30,792 nt of DNA from a virus, in the IMG/VR virus record IMGVR_UViG_3300025137_000168, positions 1-30,792 of that record. One strand, written 5' to 3'. Of the stretch, positions 9,923 through 17,200 are shown one piece after another. Position numbers and translations under genes: made by a program. Every line of letters starts with the position of its first letter. The first letter of the stretch is position 1. The notes under the pieces were generated by a model that saw nothing but the letters and a program-made list of their open reading frames with translations, made no database searches and was not told the origin of the DNA.

Positions 9923-11803
9923 TTAATAACTACTTGCTGTGCTAGTGTATGATGATGTTGTCGTATAACCCACACCTGCATCAGCAGAACCACCTGCAAA
10001 CGTATCTACTTCCACAAATACTGTTGAATTAGATGTATCTATTTCTAATACTTGACCTCTAACAGGAACTACATCATTTGATTCAGGTGTCGTTGTAATT
10101 TCTATAACTGTTGATGCTGAACCTCTTATGTTTTCAATTGATGATACATTTAAAGAACTTATTGTTAAAGCACCTGTAGAATAGTTTATTGTTCCTTGTG
10201 TATTATTAGCATACGTTCTAACACCACCAACTAAACTATATCTTCTTAAATTTCCATTACCATCATCATCTAAATAAAAAATTGTAGTAGTATCGCCATT
10301 GATTTTAAAACCAGTAGTTTGAATAATACCACCTGAACTCATATTGTGTCCAGAATGAGGATTATATAAAGCATTTCTATAATATACATTATAGGTAGTT
10401 GAACTGTTTAATGTAGGCGTAAACGATTTTCTTAATCTAACGGTTGTTGAATTTGATATTATCGAAGAATTTGAATTATCAATTAAAGTTGAAACTTTTG
10501 AAAATCTAAAAACGCCATCAAATTTAGATAAGTTATTTTGATTATAATTTGATATTACATTTATAATATCTGTTTTTAATGTTTCTGAACCTAATGCTGT
10601 TTTATTTGCATCATATTTTGCTGTAACTGTTAGTAATATATCTGTTGTGTCTGCGTCTACAATTTTAGGTCGAACTGAAGCAACATTAAAAGTTTTCAAA
10701 CTAGTCTTAATACTTTCTTTTGTTGTTTCTGTTAATGTTGAACCTGATTTAGGTTGAATAGCAATATTTACTGTACCATAAATTGGGTTCTCATCATCTT
10801 CACCTCCCCATGCTGATATTGACTTTGCATTTGGATATAATTCTAAAACTTTTACTTCATAATCAGATGTTGTAACTGCTCTATTTTGGGCGGCGTATGA
10901 TAATGGTGCGTTAAATCTTATTGAAGATTTTGATTCTTCGTCTGCACCACCTTGTGCTGTTATTGTAGTTGTAATTGTAACATTTGAAAATCCGCCGATT
11001 GAACCTGATGTTAATATAAACGTATTAGCACCATTCGCCAATGCTCTATTTGTAACTATATATTTTGTTTTAACAATATTTCCATTCGACAATGCTTTAC
11101 CAAAAATACCATCTCCAAAATATATTTCAAATTCACCAGTTTCAGTTTCTTGTAAAAAAAAGACCAAACTTTCACTATTAATGGATTCATAATTATTTGC
11201 AAGAGTATATGTGTTAATTGTGGTGTCTGCTACAGACTCTTGAACTTGCACTGTTAGGGTGGATGTATCCATGTCTGCATTAGGTAATACAAATCTAAAA
11301 TCCGTATCTTCAGACAAATATGTATAATTAAATGACGATAAAGTACCTTCGAAGATTTCTACATTTGAAAATTTGTAAACACCGTTTTCAGGAGAAATTG
11401 TTACGTCTTCGTTAGTTACGAACTTGTAACTATTACCATCCATTGTTGATGAGAAAGATGTTCCCCTATCTAATGTTACTGAAGCACCTGAGGCGGTGTT
11501 CAATAAGATATCTACGGTTGCTTTCGCACACCTTCCAGATTTAGGTGCATAATTTAACATTTTAGCAAGTGATACTAAATTCTTTCTAGTGTCTGCACTA
11601 TCAATGTACATCTCGTTTGCTAACATATTTGCATTGAATGATAGATAATGTGTATTATATGCTAATATATCTAGTAGCACTGCCATTCCAGAACCTTCAA
11701 AATTGTAATCTGAAAATTGACTTTGTTGGGATAAAAATGAACGTAAATTTTGTTTAATATCGTCAAAATCTAATGCTGAAACTTCTAATTTTGAATTTGC
11801 CAT
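9923..11803 (-). CDS. 6: Baseplate wedge protein gp6
   Basis: A 626-residue protein whose N-terminus (LEVSALDFDDIKQNLRSFL, then FSDYNFEGSGMAVLLDILAYNTHY and NMLANEMYIDSADTRKN) is the hallmark of T4 gp6-family wedge proteins. gp6 forms the ring that joins neighbouring wedges of the baseplate. The central part YAAQNRAVTTSDYEVKVLELYPNAKSI resembles the gp6/phage-P2 gpJ (baseplate_J) core. The start overlaps the gp25 stop as TAATG. It lacks an individual late promoter and is probably read from the one at 12235-12242. Confidence 0.9.
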   Translation of the reverse strand: MANSKLEVSALDFDDIKQNLRSFLSQQSQFSDYNFEGSGMAVLLDILAYNTHYLSFNANMLANEMYIDSADTRKNLVSLAKMLNYAPKSGRCAKATVDILLNTASGASVTLDRGTSFSSTMDGNSYKFVTNEDVTISPENGVYKFSNVEIFEGTLSSFNYTYLSEDTDFRFVLPNADMDTSTLTVQVQESVADTTINTYTLANNYESINSESLVFFLQETETGEFEIYFGDGIFGKALSNGNIVKTKYIVTNRALANGANTFILTSGSIGGFSNVTITTTITAQGGADEESKSSIRFNAPLSYAAQNRAVTTSDYEVKVLELYPNAKSISAWGGEDDENPIYGTVNIAIQPKSGSTLTETTKESIKTSLKTFNVASVRPKIVDADTTDILLTVTAKYDANKTALGSETLKTDIINVISNYNQNNLSKFDGVFRFSKVSTLIDNSNSSIISNSTTVRLRKSFTPTLNSSTTYNVYYRNALYNPHSGHNMSSGGIIQTTGFKINGDTTTIFYLDDDGNGNLRRYSLVGGVRTYANNTQGTINYSTGALTISSLNVSSIENIRGSASTVIEITTTPESNDVVPVRGQVLEIDTSNSTVFVEVDTFAGGSADAGVGYTTTSSYTSTASSY

Positions 11804-12228
11804 TATCGTAATCTCTCTAAAAATGAATCTATTTTTTGTTGTGTTGGTATTCCTTTAACATAAAAGTATATTTCTATACCATATGTGTGTGTATCCATAT
11901 TTGGTTCAATTATAACATTCTCAACTGTTGCTCTAGGTTCATAAATTGCTAAACATTCGAGAACTTTCTTTTTTATACTCATTGCTGTCAAAGGATTTAC
12001 ATTTTCAAACAATAAATTTCTAATATCACTTCCTAACTCTGGATGAAAAGGTCTTTCATAATGTGATGTGTTGATTATATTTCTAACACTTCTTTTTACT
12101 GCATCAGCATCTTCTAAGACATTAACATCTCCCGTAACTGGATGTCTACCAAAATCTAAATCTAAATCACGATATAGTTTAGTAATTCTTCTTGATTTAT
12201 TAGTACTTGATGCGTCATAGTTTGCCAT
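11803..12228 (-). CDS. 25: Baseplate wedge protein gp25
   Basis: A 141-residue protein of the gp25/lysozyme-like baseplate family. RLYKDLDL-type residues appear as KLYRDLDLDFGRHPVTGDVNV, followed by HYERPFHPELGSDIRNLLFEN and the family-defining EPR motif at residues 97-99 (YEPRATVENVII). gp25 forms the core bundle that links wedges to the hub and initiates sheath assembly. The annotated ATG has no SD: only TTAGTT separates it from the TATAAATA box, so a late transcript from that promoter would be nearly leaderless. The N-terminal 15 residues before KLYRD are longer than in some homologues I recall. Confidence 0.95.
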   Translation of the reverse strand: MANYDASSTNKSRRITKLYRDLDLDFGRHPVTGDVNVLEDADAVKRSVRNIINTSHYERPFHPELGSDIRNLLFENVNPLTAMSIKKKVLECLAIYEPRATVENVIIEPNMDTHTYGIEIYFYVKGIPTQQKIDSFLERLR

Positions 12229-12234
12229 AACTAA

Positions 12235-12242
12235 TATTTATA
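12235..12242 (-). promoter_or_regulatory. T4-type late promoter for gp25/gp6
   Basis: An exact TATAAATA on the minus strand, 6 nt upstream of the gp25 start. The preceding 8 bases AAAAACAG are shared with the gp8 promoter. In T4, late transcripts start a few bases after this box, which here falls at or next to the ATG. Confidence 0.75.
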
Positions 12243-12249
12243 CTGTTTT

Positions 12250-12537
12250 TCAACCACCTGCAAAAACATTAGTGGAACCCATTGCACAAAATGAACCACA
12301 TGAAATAAAATCACCTATTCTCGCCATAGGAACACCATTGACAAATACACTAAGTGAACCTAACACCTGAGTACCTGAATGTACAACACCATCACAAGTA
12401 TGTGGCGACCATTTACTTCCTGTTTTAACAACAGGTCTTCCGTTAACTCTAACATTGAAAGAACCTGTAAGTGCTATTTGTGGTGGAAAACATCCATGTC
12501 CTGTGCTTAAATCTCCTAATCTAGTAACTGCTCTCAT
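12250..12537 (-). CDS. PAAR-domain spike tip protein
   Basis: A 95-residue protein with the full PAAR pattern: GDLSTGHGCFPP at the start, VNGRPVV, SPHTCDGVVHSG, then SLSVFVNGVPMARIGD and a Cys-containing end. Candidate metal ligands are H14, H46, H53 and C80, with extra cysteines at 16, 48 and 84. PAAR proteins form the metal-bound cone that caps the central spike (gp5/VgrG) and first touches the host envelope. It starts right next to the stop of the upstream 170-residue protein and is followed by gp25, so it belongs to the baseplate operon. Confidence 0.92.
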   Translation of the reverse strand: MRAVTRLGDLSTGHGCFPPQIALTGSFNVRVNGRPVVKTGSKWSPHTCDGVVHSGTQVLGSLSVFVNGVPMARIGDFISCGSFCAMGSTNVFAGG

Positions 12538-13050
12538 TTAAAACTCCTGTAAATCTCTTGTTTGTCTTGTTAATACCTCATTAATTTCTTCAATACCTTC
12601 CGACCAATCATTTAGCACTGTAATTGTGTAAGTTTTTGTTTCTTCACAACCACCATTGCTTTTTGTTGTTACAGTGTAGTCAAAATCTTTACTTCTAGTC
12701 GAATCGGGTGTGTAACTACACAAATACCCTATTTTATCAGGTATATCTGTATATTTTATCACTGTTGTTATTACTCCACTGCTTCGGAATATCCATTGTG
12801 TGTTTAAAAATGGTGTTATATAATTTCCTGATATTGTGCAACTATTAGAACCATCTGTAAGTATAACACCTGCATTTTCTTCACCTGCAACTATGGTCAT
12901 TTCTACAACTTCATCTCCACAGTCATCTTCTTCATCTTCATCTGAATCTTTTACTTCTGCTGATATTGTAAAAGAAAAATCTGCGGAAACTGATACTGAA
13001 CCTAAACTAGGTCCTTCTGGTGTATATTCAAATTTATCTCCCTCTGCCAT
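12538..13050 (-). CDS. Unknown structural-region protein with acidic tract
   Basis: I do not recognise this 170-residue protein. It has a beta-rich, Ser/Thr-rich composition and a strongly acidic stretch at about residues 35-46 (DSDEDEEDDCGDE). The end, EVLTRQTRDLQEF, is probably helical. The repeated Thr-Val strand patterns (TMTIVAGEE, VITTVIKYTD, TYTITVLNDW) could form an Ig-like or other beta sandwich. It is the first gene of the minus-strand baseplate block and directly abuts the PAAR gene (ATG next to its stop), so a baseplate or spike-associated role is likely by context only. Confidence 0.6.
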   Translation of the reverse strand: MAEGDKFEYTPEGPSLGSVSVSADFSFTISAEVKDSDEDEEDDCGDEVVEMTIVAGEENAGVILTDGSNSCTISGNYITPFLNTQWIFRSSGVITTVIKYTDIPDKIGYLCSYTPDSTRSKDFDYTVTTKSNGGCEETKTYTITVLNDWSEGIEEINEVLTRQTRDLQEF

Positions 13051-13061
13051 GTATTATTTAG

Positions 13062-13107
13062 TTGACATTCCTGCTGGTTATGTTAATATACTTGTATAAC
13101 TGATTCG
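13062..13107 (+). promoter_or_regulatory. Early sigma70-type promoter with ACTGATTCG tag
   Basis: TTGACA at 13062-13067, a 19-bp gap, TATACT at 13087-13092, and the downstream tag ACTGATTCG at 13099-13107. The arrangement matches three other promoters in this window (16804, 17136, 19474). It drives the small plus-strand island and lies back to back with the minus-strand baseplate block. Confidence 0.8.
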
Positions 13108-13130
13108 TTAATATAATAAAAGGAAAAAAT

Positions 13131-13307
13131 ATGATAGGAAAAATAATGTTTATCTTCGGTATAGGAATTGTCTACGTTGGAGTATCATTTGAAGATATTG
13201 CTGTTTCGTTTTTTGTGAGCAGTATTGGTATTTACAATATGTGGTTGAGTGTTGCTATAATGATAAAAGATAAATCAGAATGGATTGACCAAGACTTGTT
13301 AAAATAA
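13131..13307 (+). CDS. Small membrane protein (58 aa)
   Basis: An ATG preceded by AAAGGAAAAAAT opens a 58-codon frame directly behind an early promoter. Residues 2-19 (IGKIMFIFGIGIVYVGVS) and about 26-45 are hydrophobic, giving two likely membrane segments, and the tail KDKSEWIDQDLLK is charged. I do not recognise the family. Position as the first gene of an early transcript suggests a host-takeover or membrane role, which is inference. Confidence 0.65.
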   Translation: MIGKIMFIFGIGIVYVGVSFEDIAVSFFVSSIGIYNMWLSVAIMIKDKSEWIDQDLLK

Positions 13308-13319
13308 ATAAATAGGTGC

Positions 13320-13661
13320 ATGGGACACTATGCACTTGTATTTACACTACTACTATTTTCATTTCCACTAAAATCTGTTGATGATTGTCAAGATTTTAAA
13401 ACAGATGTTATGATTTGTTTAAATGAAGGACCTGATTCTGCATATGCAAGATATGGAAGAGAATATAAGGGTAGTTTACCAAGAAGCGATATGTTTACTA
13501 TGTGTAGATTAAAGAAATCAGAATGGTTTATTGACGAAAAAGGTAAAAAAGACTTATCCTACAAATGTACTTACGAACATCCGCAAAATTTACCTGATAT
13601 TATTATGACAACAGGTCCAAGATATCAATGTCCAAGAAATATTCAATGTAAAATTAAATAA
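13320..13661 (+). CDS. Exported Cys-rich unknown protein
   Basis: A 113-residue protein with an N-terminal hydrophobic segment (YALVFTLLLFSFPL) followed by a short polar stretch, consistent with a signal peptide. The mature part has six cysteines (23, 33, 62, 83, 104, 110), suggesting disulphides in an oxidising compartment. The ribosome site is weak (AATAGGTGC). It is 12 nt after the 58-aa membrane protein in the same early unit. Function unknown. Confidence 0.65.
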   Translation: MGHYALVFTLLLFSFPLKSVDDCQDFKTDVMICLNEGPDSAYARYGREYKGSLPRSDMFTMCRLKKSEWFIDEKGKKDLSYKCTYEHPQNLPDIIMTTGPRYQCPRNIQCKIK

Positions 13662-13672
13662 TAGAGTTTTAT

Positions 13673-13942
13673 ATGTCAAAATCAAACACCGAACTGCTAA
13701 AAACACAATTTTTGCAACTTATGGTCATCACAATGGAAGAATGTGGTGAATTAATTCAAGAATGTTCAAAATCTATGCGAAGAAATGATGAAAATCATCA
13801 ACCTTTAAAAGATGAAATTGGTGATGTTTACTGTATGATTGAATTATGCAAAGAATATGGCATAATTACACAAAAAATGCTTGATGATAGAGTAAAATAC
13901 AAGAAAACCAAGTTAAAACAGTGGTCAAATCTTATAAAATGA
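13673..13942 (+). CDS. MazG-like nucleotide pyrophosphohydrolase
   Basis: An 89-residue all-alpha NTP pyrophosphohydrolase of the MazG-like type. The metal-binding pattern EExxE is seen at residues 22-26 (MEECGELIQ) and ExxD at 48-51 (DEIGDVYCMIE). This family hydrolyses NTPs or dNTPs to NMP and pyrophosphate; phage versions have been proposed to tune nucleotide pools or alarmones, though substrates vary. It ends the early island and its 3' end overlaps the convergent minus-strand gene by 11 bp. The length is that of a single minimal MazG-like domain. Confidence 0.85.
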   Translation: MSKSNTELLKTQFLQLMVITMEECGELIQECSKSMRRNDENHQPLKDEIGDVYCMIELCKEYGIITQKMLDDRVKYKKTKLKQWSNLIK

Positions 13943-14393
13943 CTAAAAAAACGTAAACTATCAATCCTAATATCAAACAAACGCCTATTCCAATTGTAAA
14001 ATAAGTTAAAACATCCATAATTTCTTGTTTTTTTTTATTTTTTTCAGCAATTGCTATTCTTCTTTTCTCTTTCGCCTCATCAAGTCGTTTTTTTCTCAAA
14101 GTTAATATTTCATCCCAGGTTCCATGACCAAACCTTAAATTTACAAGGTTTTTCATCTCATTTAAATGCTCCCTTGCTAATTTGGCGTTTATAATTTCCT
14201 CAGCGATATTTTCAGTTGCGAACTGGTCTTTACCTTCTCTTGCTTTAACACATTGTTGTTCACCAATCATAGCATTTTCAACATGACCTATCATTTGACC
14301 TATATCCTGACAGGTTGAGATATTTTCCTTGATAAAATCTATACTTTTTTTAACAAGGGCAATGCCTGCGAGTGCGGTTGTTACTGGTTCCAT
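13932..14393 (-). CDS. Unknown protein with C-terminal membrane anchor
   Basis: A 153-residue protein. Residues 1-22 are hydrophobic/amphipathic (VTTALAGIALVKKSIDF), the middle is a long charged helix (LRKKRLDEAKEKRRIAIAEK around 99-118), and residues 129-152 form a clear transmembrane helix. This is the last gene of a five-gene late operon of envelope-type proteins; it starts 1 nt after the preceding small gene. I recall similar proteins as conserved unknowns in marine myoviruses. A holin or spanin role is possible from topology but unsupported by motif. Confidence 0.7.
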   Translation of the reverse strand: MEPVTTALAGIALVKKSIDFIKENISTCQDIGQMIGHVENAMIGEQQCVKAREGKDQFATENIAEEIINAKLAREHLNEMKNLVNLRFGHGTWDEILTLRKKRLDEAKEKRRIAIAEKNKKKQEIMDVLTYFTIGIGVCLILGLIVYVFLVIL

Positions 14394-14394
14394 T

Positions 14395-14571
14395 TTAGTC
14401 CTTCCAAAATAATCGACTTGGTGTTTCAGGACTATGTACTAAATAAAAAGTTTCTATCTGTTTATCTTTTATCGTAGGGTGTTGATATGATATAGGAACC
14501 CATTTTGTAGGTCCCCATGATATCACACAAGATTTGACAGGATACAGTCTGTATCGTTTAGTGTTGTCCAT
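14395..14571 (-). CDS. Small basic unknown protein (58 aa)
   Basis: A 58-codon frame with ATG at 14571 and TAA at 14395-14397 exactly fills the gap between the flanking operon genes (10 nt after one, 1 nt before the next). The sequence (MDNTKRYRLYPVKSCVISWG, then PTKWVPISYQHP, ending PSRLFWKD) is Trp/Tyr-rich and basic at the N-terminus with no membrane segment. Filling of the gap and operon fit are the main support. The SD is weak (AAAG far upstream); translation may be coupled to the upstream gene. Confidence 0.6.
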   Translation of the reverse strand: MDNTKRYRLYPVKSCVISWGPTKWVPISYQHPTIKDKQIETFYLVHSPETPSRLFWKD

Positions 14572-14581
14572 TCATTGGTAT

Positions 14582-15070
14582 TTAGTTCTTTCGCATAGTT
14601 GCGAGTGGATTTTCTAGTGCTTTTTTTATCTTATCTTCTATCTCTTTTTCTAGTTCTGACATTTTTTCTTTTATATCTTTAATAGCAAACTTTAAATCTC
14701 TTGCAGACTCTCTAGAGTCTTCTTTCACCCTCTGCTCTACATCTTCTACGATTGTTTCTATTCTACGAACATCTGATTTTAAATCATTCTTTAATTCTTT
14801 AGCAACATCTGCCACCAATGTTACTTCGTCTAGTACAAGGTTTATTTCTTTTTCTAACATATCAAGTTTCTGTTTTGCTAAATCAATTCTCTTATCATAA
14901 TCAGATAAATCTGGAGCAGAATACGACTCTATCTTTTCCTGCATATTCATATAGTTTTTGTAAAACTCAAAACCACCCCACAATCCACCTGCTAGTGTTG
15001 ATAAAGCAGTAATAATAATTACTATCTTACCACCTTTAAATTTTATACCAGCAAATTCTAACTCTGCCAT
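14582..15070 (-). CDS. Membrane-anchored coiled-coil protein
   Basis: A 162-residue protein with one transmembrane helix at about residues 15-33 (KIVIIITALSTLAGGLWGG). A long heptad-like coiled coil follows from about 55 to 150, rich in Glu, Lys and Leu, and the end is basic (LATMRKN). The order membrane anchor then rod resembles an inner-membrane spanin or scaffold topology, but there is no diagnostic motif. It follows the 382-aa protein by 8 nt with ribosome site AGGAG. Confidence 0.7.
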   Translation of the reverse strand: MAELEFAGIKFKGGKIVIIITALSTLAGGLWGGFEFYKNYMNMQEKIESYSAPDLSDYDKRIDLAKQKLDMLEKEINLVLDEVTLVADVAKELKNDLKSDVRRIETIVEDVEQRVKEDSRESARDLKFAIKDIKEKMSELEKEIEDKIKKALENPLATMRKN

Positions 15071-15078
15071 TTTTACTC

Positions 15079-16227
15079 CTATTGATATTGACTATCGATT
15101 AATTTGTTATGACTAAAACTAGATACACCAAACAACATATACTGTGTAAAATTATTATCAGTCAAATTATTGTCGGGTACCGTAACATCATTAAAAAAGT
15201 TAGGTGTATCTTGTAACTGTTTTTGATTTTCAAAAAATGATGTTGTATTACCTAATACCTGCATAACGACTAAAGTTTTAAGTTGATTAGTAGAATCGTA
15301 TTTACCTTTATCACCCATATTCTTAACAATCTTATTAGCAACTTTTTGCTTTGCTTGGTTTACCACTTTTTGTTTTTTAGTAGGTTCTTGTTCCGATTCT
15401 CCTGCTTGTGTTTCTTCTATTTCATTTGCTACTTCTTGTACTTCAATTTCTATTTCCTCTACAACAGGTTCATCTATTGTAGGTGTTTCTATTTCAGCAA
15501 CTTCTATTTCTATTTCAGTTTCTATATCAACTGAAAATTCTTGCATGATTTCACCTTGTGGATTTTCTACGACCACATCAACTGTGTCATAATTTGTATC
15601 AATGTCTAATATATCTGAATGTTCTAATAAGTTTAGTATTTCTTCATTGATAATATTTGCTATCTCCCAAGTAGAAGATAAATGTGGGTTTGAAAATTGA
15701 GGACCGTGCCAACCTTTTGGATAACCTGCATCAACTCCATACAATTCAAAATTACCTGTCAATGATTGATATAAATTAGGTTCTATAACTTGATTGTAAG
15801 TATAATCTCTATTACCAGAAAAATCTAGTTCGACCTCATGTTCAAACAAATGCACTTGTTCATTACTGTCAAACAAGGTAACTGTTAATTTAAAGATATC
15901 TCTACAATCAGAGTTTTGTGTTATACTTGTACAAGTGTTTAATCTAGCATTACTGGCGTGAGAATTTACTGTGACACCATAATCTAAATCAAAACCAGAG
16001 TTTATCTCTGATATTGTCATTTGTGATTCTAAATTAAAGTTAGTATTATATGTACCTGGTTTGTTCTTATGACCTGTCTTATATTTACCACTTTGAAGAA
16101 TAGTACCCGAATCACCATTAAAACTATCCATATCACCTATGTAATCTTCGGATTGAAGCACTTCTTGAGAATTACAATGGAACACCAATGAGCAGTATAA
16201 GAAGAATACTAAAAATAATTGTTTCAT
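15079..16227 (-). CDS. Large exported protein with acidic repeat region
   Basis: A 382-residue protein with a signal peptide (KQLFLVFFLYCSLVF, then HCNSQ). The N-terminal half contains GYPKGWHGPQFSNPHLSST and two nearby cysteines (TCTSITQNSDC) and looks like a globular beta domain. Residues about 230-275 are a low-complexity acidic tract of EIEIEV/EIET type, followed by a Lys/Gln-rich helical stretch (KKQKVVNQAKQKVANKIVK). The ATG directly follows the stop of the upstream gene (TAGATG). I believe homologues occur as conserved unknowns in marine T4-like phages. Late expression and export suggest a virion-surface or envelope function; unproven. Confidence 0.7.
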   Translation of the reverse strand: MKQLFLVFFLYCSLVFHCNSQEVLQSEDYIGDMDSFNGDSGTILQSGKYKTGHKNKPGTYNTNFNLESQMTISEINSGFDLDYGVTVNSHASNARLNTCTSITQNSDCRDIFKLTVTLFDSNEQVHLFEHEVELDFSGNRDYTYNQVIEPNLYQSLTGNFELYGVDAGYPKGWHGPQFSNPHLSSTWEIANIINEEILNLLEHSDILDIDTNYDTVDVVVENPQGEIMQEFSVDIETEIEIEVAEIETPTIDEPVVEEIEIEVQEVANEIEETQAGESEQEPTKKQKVVNQAKQKVANKIVKNMGDKGKYDSTNQLKTLVVMQVLGNTTSFFENQKQLQDTPNFFNDVTVPDNNLTDNNFTQYMLFGVSSFSHNKLIDSQYQ

Positions 16228-16713
16228 CTACTTCACCTGAACTTTTTTTTTCGGAGCATGATATTTACTCTTTTTTGGTATCTGGTGTGTATTCTTTTCC
16301 CATTCTATTTTTGCATCATCACCTATTTTTCCTTCATACGGACACGGAGTGCCTGCCATCATCATTGCATCAAATACTCTATAATCTTGACATAATGTTG
16401 ATATCGCCGCCACTTTCATACCCATACCATATAAAGACCTTGATAGTTTAAGTCTTTCACAATTTTCATCTGATACTGTAACACCTGAAGCAATACCTAA
16501 AACTGATGCTTGAACTCCAGCACTATACGCCGATTTACAAACATCACTATTATTTACTACTACGGAGGGTGCTGATGCAGTGGGAACAGATTTATCCGTA
16601 ACAACCGTACCCGATACTGTTGTATTTGTATCTGCACTTATTACCGATTTAGTAATAGTAAAAGATAGTAAGAATGTGATAACACATAGTATTATAGCAG
16701 TGTATAGTTTCAT
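16228..16713 (-). CDS. Exported conserved unknown protein
   Basis: A 161-residue protein with an N-terminal signal/anchor (YTAIILCVITFLLSFTIT, cleavage plausible near VISA/D). The conserved-looking core RSLYGMGMKVAAISTLCQDY, then RVFDAMMMAGTPCPYEGKIG, has four Cys in the mature part, and the tail is Lys-rich (PKKSKYHAPKKKVQVK). I recall this core as a recurring unknown in marine myoviruses. It is the first gene of the late operon, 22 nt behind the TATAAATA box. It may bind envelope or peptidoglycan through its basic tail, which is speculation. Confidence 0.7.
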   Translation of the reverse strand: MKLYTAIILCVITFLLSFTITKSVISADTNTTVSGTVVTDKSVPTASAPSVVVNNSDVCKSAYSAGVQASVLGIASGVTVSDENCERLKLSRSLYGMGMKVAAISTLCQDYRVFDAMMMAGTPCPYEGKIGDDAKIEWEKNTHQIPKKSKYHAPKKKVQVK

Positions 16714-16735
16714 AGAAGTCCTTATTTTCTAGTAT

Positions 16736-16743
16736 TATTTATA
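16736..16743 (-). promoter_or_regulatory. T4-type late promoter for the exported-protein operon
   Basis: An exact TATAAATA on the minus strand, 22 nt upstream of the ATG at 16713; the leader contains AAGGAC. It lies back to back with the early promoter at 16804, separated by an inverted repeat. Confidence 0.8.
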
Positions 16744-16749
16744 ATAAGT

Positions 16750-16800
16750 CAATAATTTGACCTGATTTTTAATTTGACTACAAATAGTGTCAAATTATTG
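16750..16800. repeat. 12-bp perfect inverted repeat between divergent promoters
   Basis: CAATAATTTGAC at 16750-16761 is the exact reverse complement of GTCAAATTATTG at 16789-16800. A further direct half-site AATTTGAC lies at 16771-16778 between the arms. The right arm ends 3 bp before the -35 hexamer of the early promoter. The arrangement looks like a multi-site operator; a cruciform or hairpin is also possible. Confidence 0.6.
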
Positions 16801-16803
16801 TTA

Positions 16804-16848
16804 TTGACATTTACGCCCAATCTGCTATTATAATAGTATACTGATTCG
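16804..16848 (+). promoter_or_regulatory. Early sigma70-type promoter with ACTGATTCG tag
   Basis: TTGACA at 16804-16809, 19-bp gap, TATAAT at 16829-16834 (TATTAT at 16826 would give a 16-bp gap), and ACTGATTCG at 16840-16848. The segment from the -10 region through the tag is identical to the promoters at 17136 and 19474. Confidence 0.85.
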
Positions 16849-16873
16849 AAATGATAACAAAAGGAAATATATT

Positions 16874-17131
16874 ATGATAAAAAAAATACCAGAAATGTGT
16901 GGTTGGACAGGAATGATACTCATTCACGGAGCAACTGCACCTACATCAATATCAGTTATTATGGGATGGTCGACTAATTTACCACCTTTAAACTTTATAT
17001 TGATTGTATGGTTAGGATTGTTCTTATTCTTAATAAGGGCAATATATGCTAAAGATATATTGTATATTGTATCTAATGCTATTGGATTTTCATTAAACAG
17101 TTTATTACTAAGTTTAATTGCTTTTAATTAA
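16874..17131 (+). CDS. Small three-helix membrane protein, SemiSWEET-like
   Basis: An 85-residue protein with three hydrophobic segments (about 10-32, 38-55 and 60-83). The pattern resembles bacterial SemiSWEET sugar transporters: helix 1 with an AP step (GATAPTS), helix 2 WLGLFLFLIRAIYAKD, and helix 3 LYIVSNAIGFSLN with the SNA motif. In SemiSWEETs, LGLxLWLxYG and SNAV occupy the same places. SemiSWEETs work as dimers moving sugars or other small solutes. The full PQ motif is not present (PT instead), so substrate and activity are open. It has its own early promoter and the ribosome site AAAGGAAA. Confidence 0.6.
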   Translation: MIKKIPEMCGWTGMILIHGATAPTSISVIMGWSTNLPPLNFILIVWLGLFLFLIRAIYAKDILYIVSNAIGFSLNSLLLSLIAFN

Positions 17132-17135
17132 TCCC

Positions 17136-17180
17136 TTGACATTTACACCAAATCTGATATTATAATAGTATACTGATTCG
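17136..17180 (+). promoter_or_regulatory. Early sigma70-type promoter with ACTGATTCG tag
   Basis: TTGACA at 17136-17141, 19-bp gap, TATAAT at 17161-17166 and ACTGATTCG at 17172-17180. The leader is about 28 nt with AAAGGACTAAAT before the ATG at 17201. Confidence 0.85.
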
Positions 17181-17200
17181 AAATAAATAAAGGACTAAAT

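Noticed and set aside
15283-15534. Plus-strand frame of mostly Phe/Tyr/Cys residues
   Set aside because: It is the complement of the Glu/Ile-rich tract of the 382-aa exported protein; composition is an artefact of that repeat.
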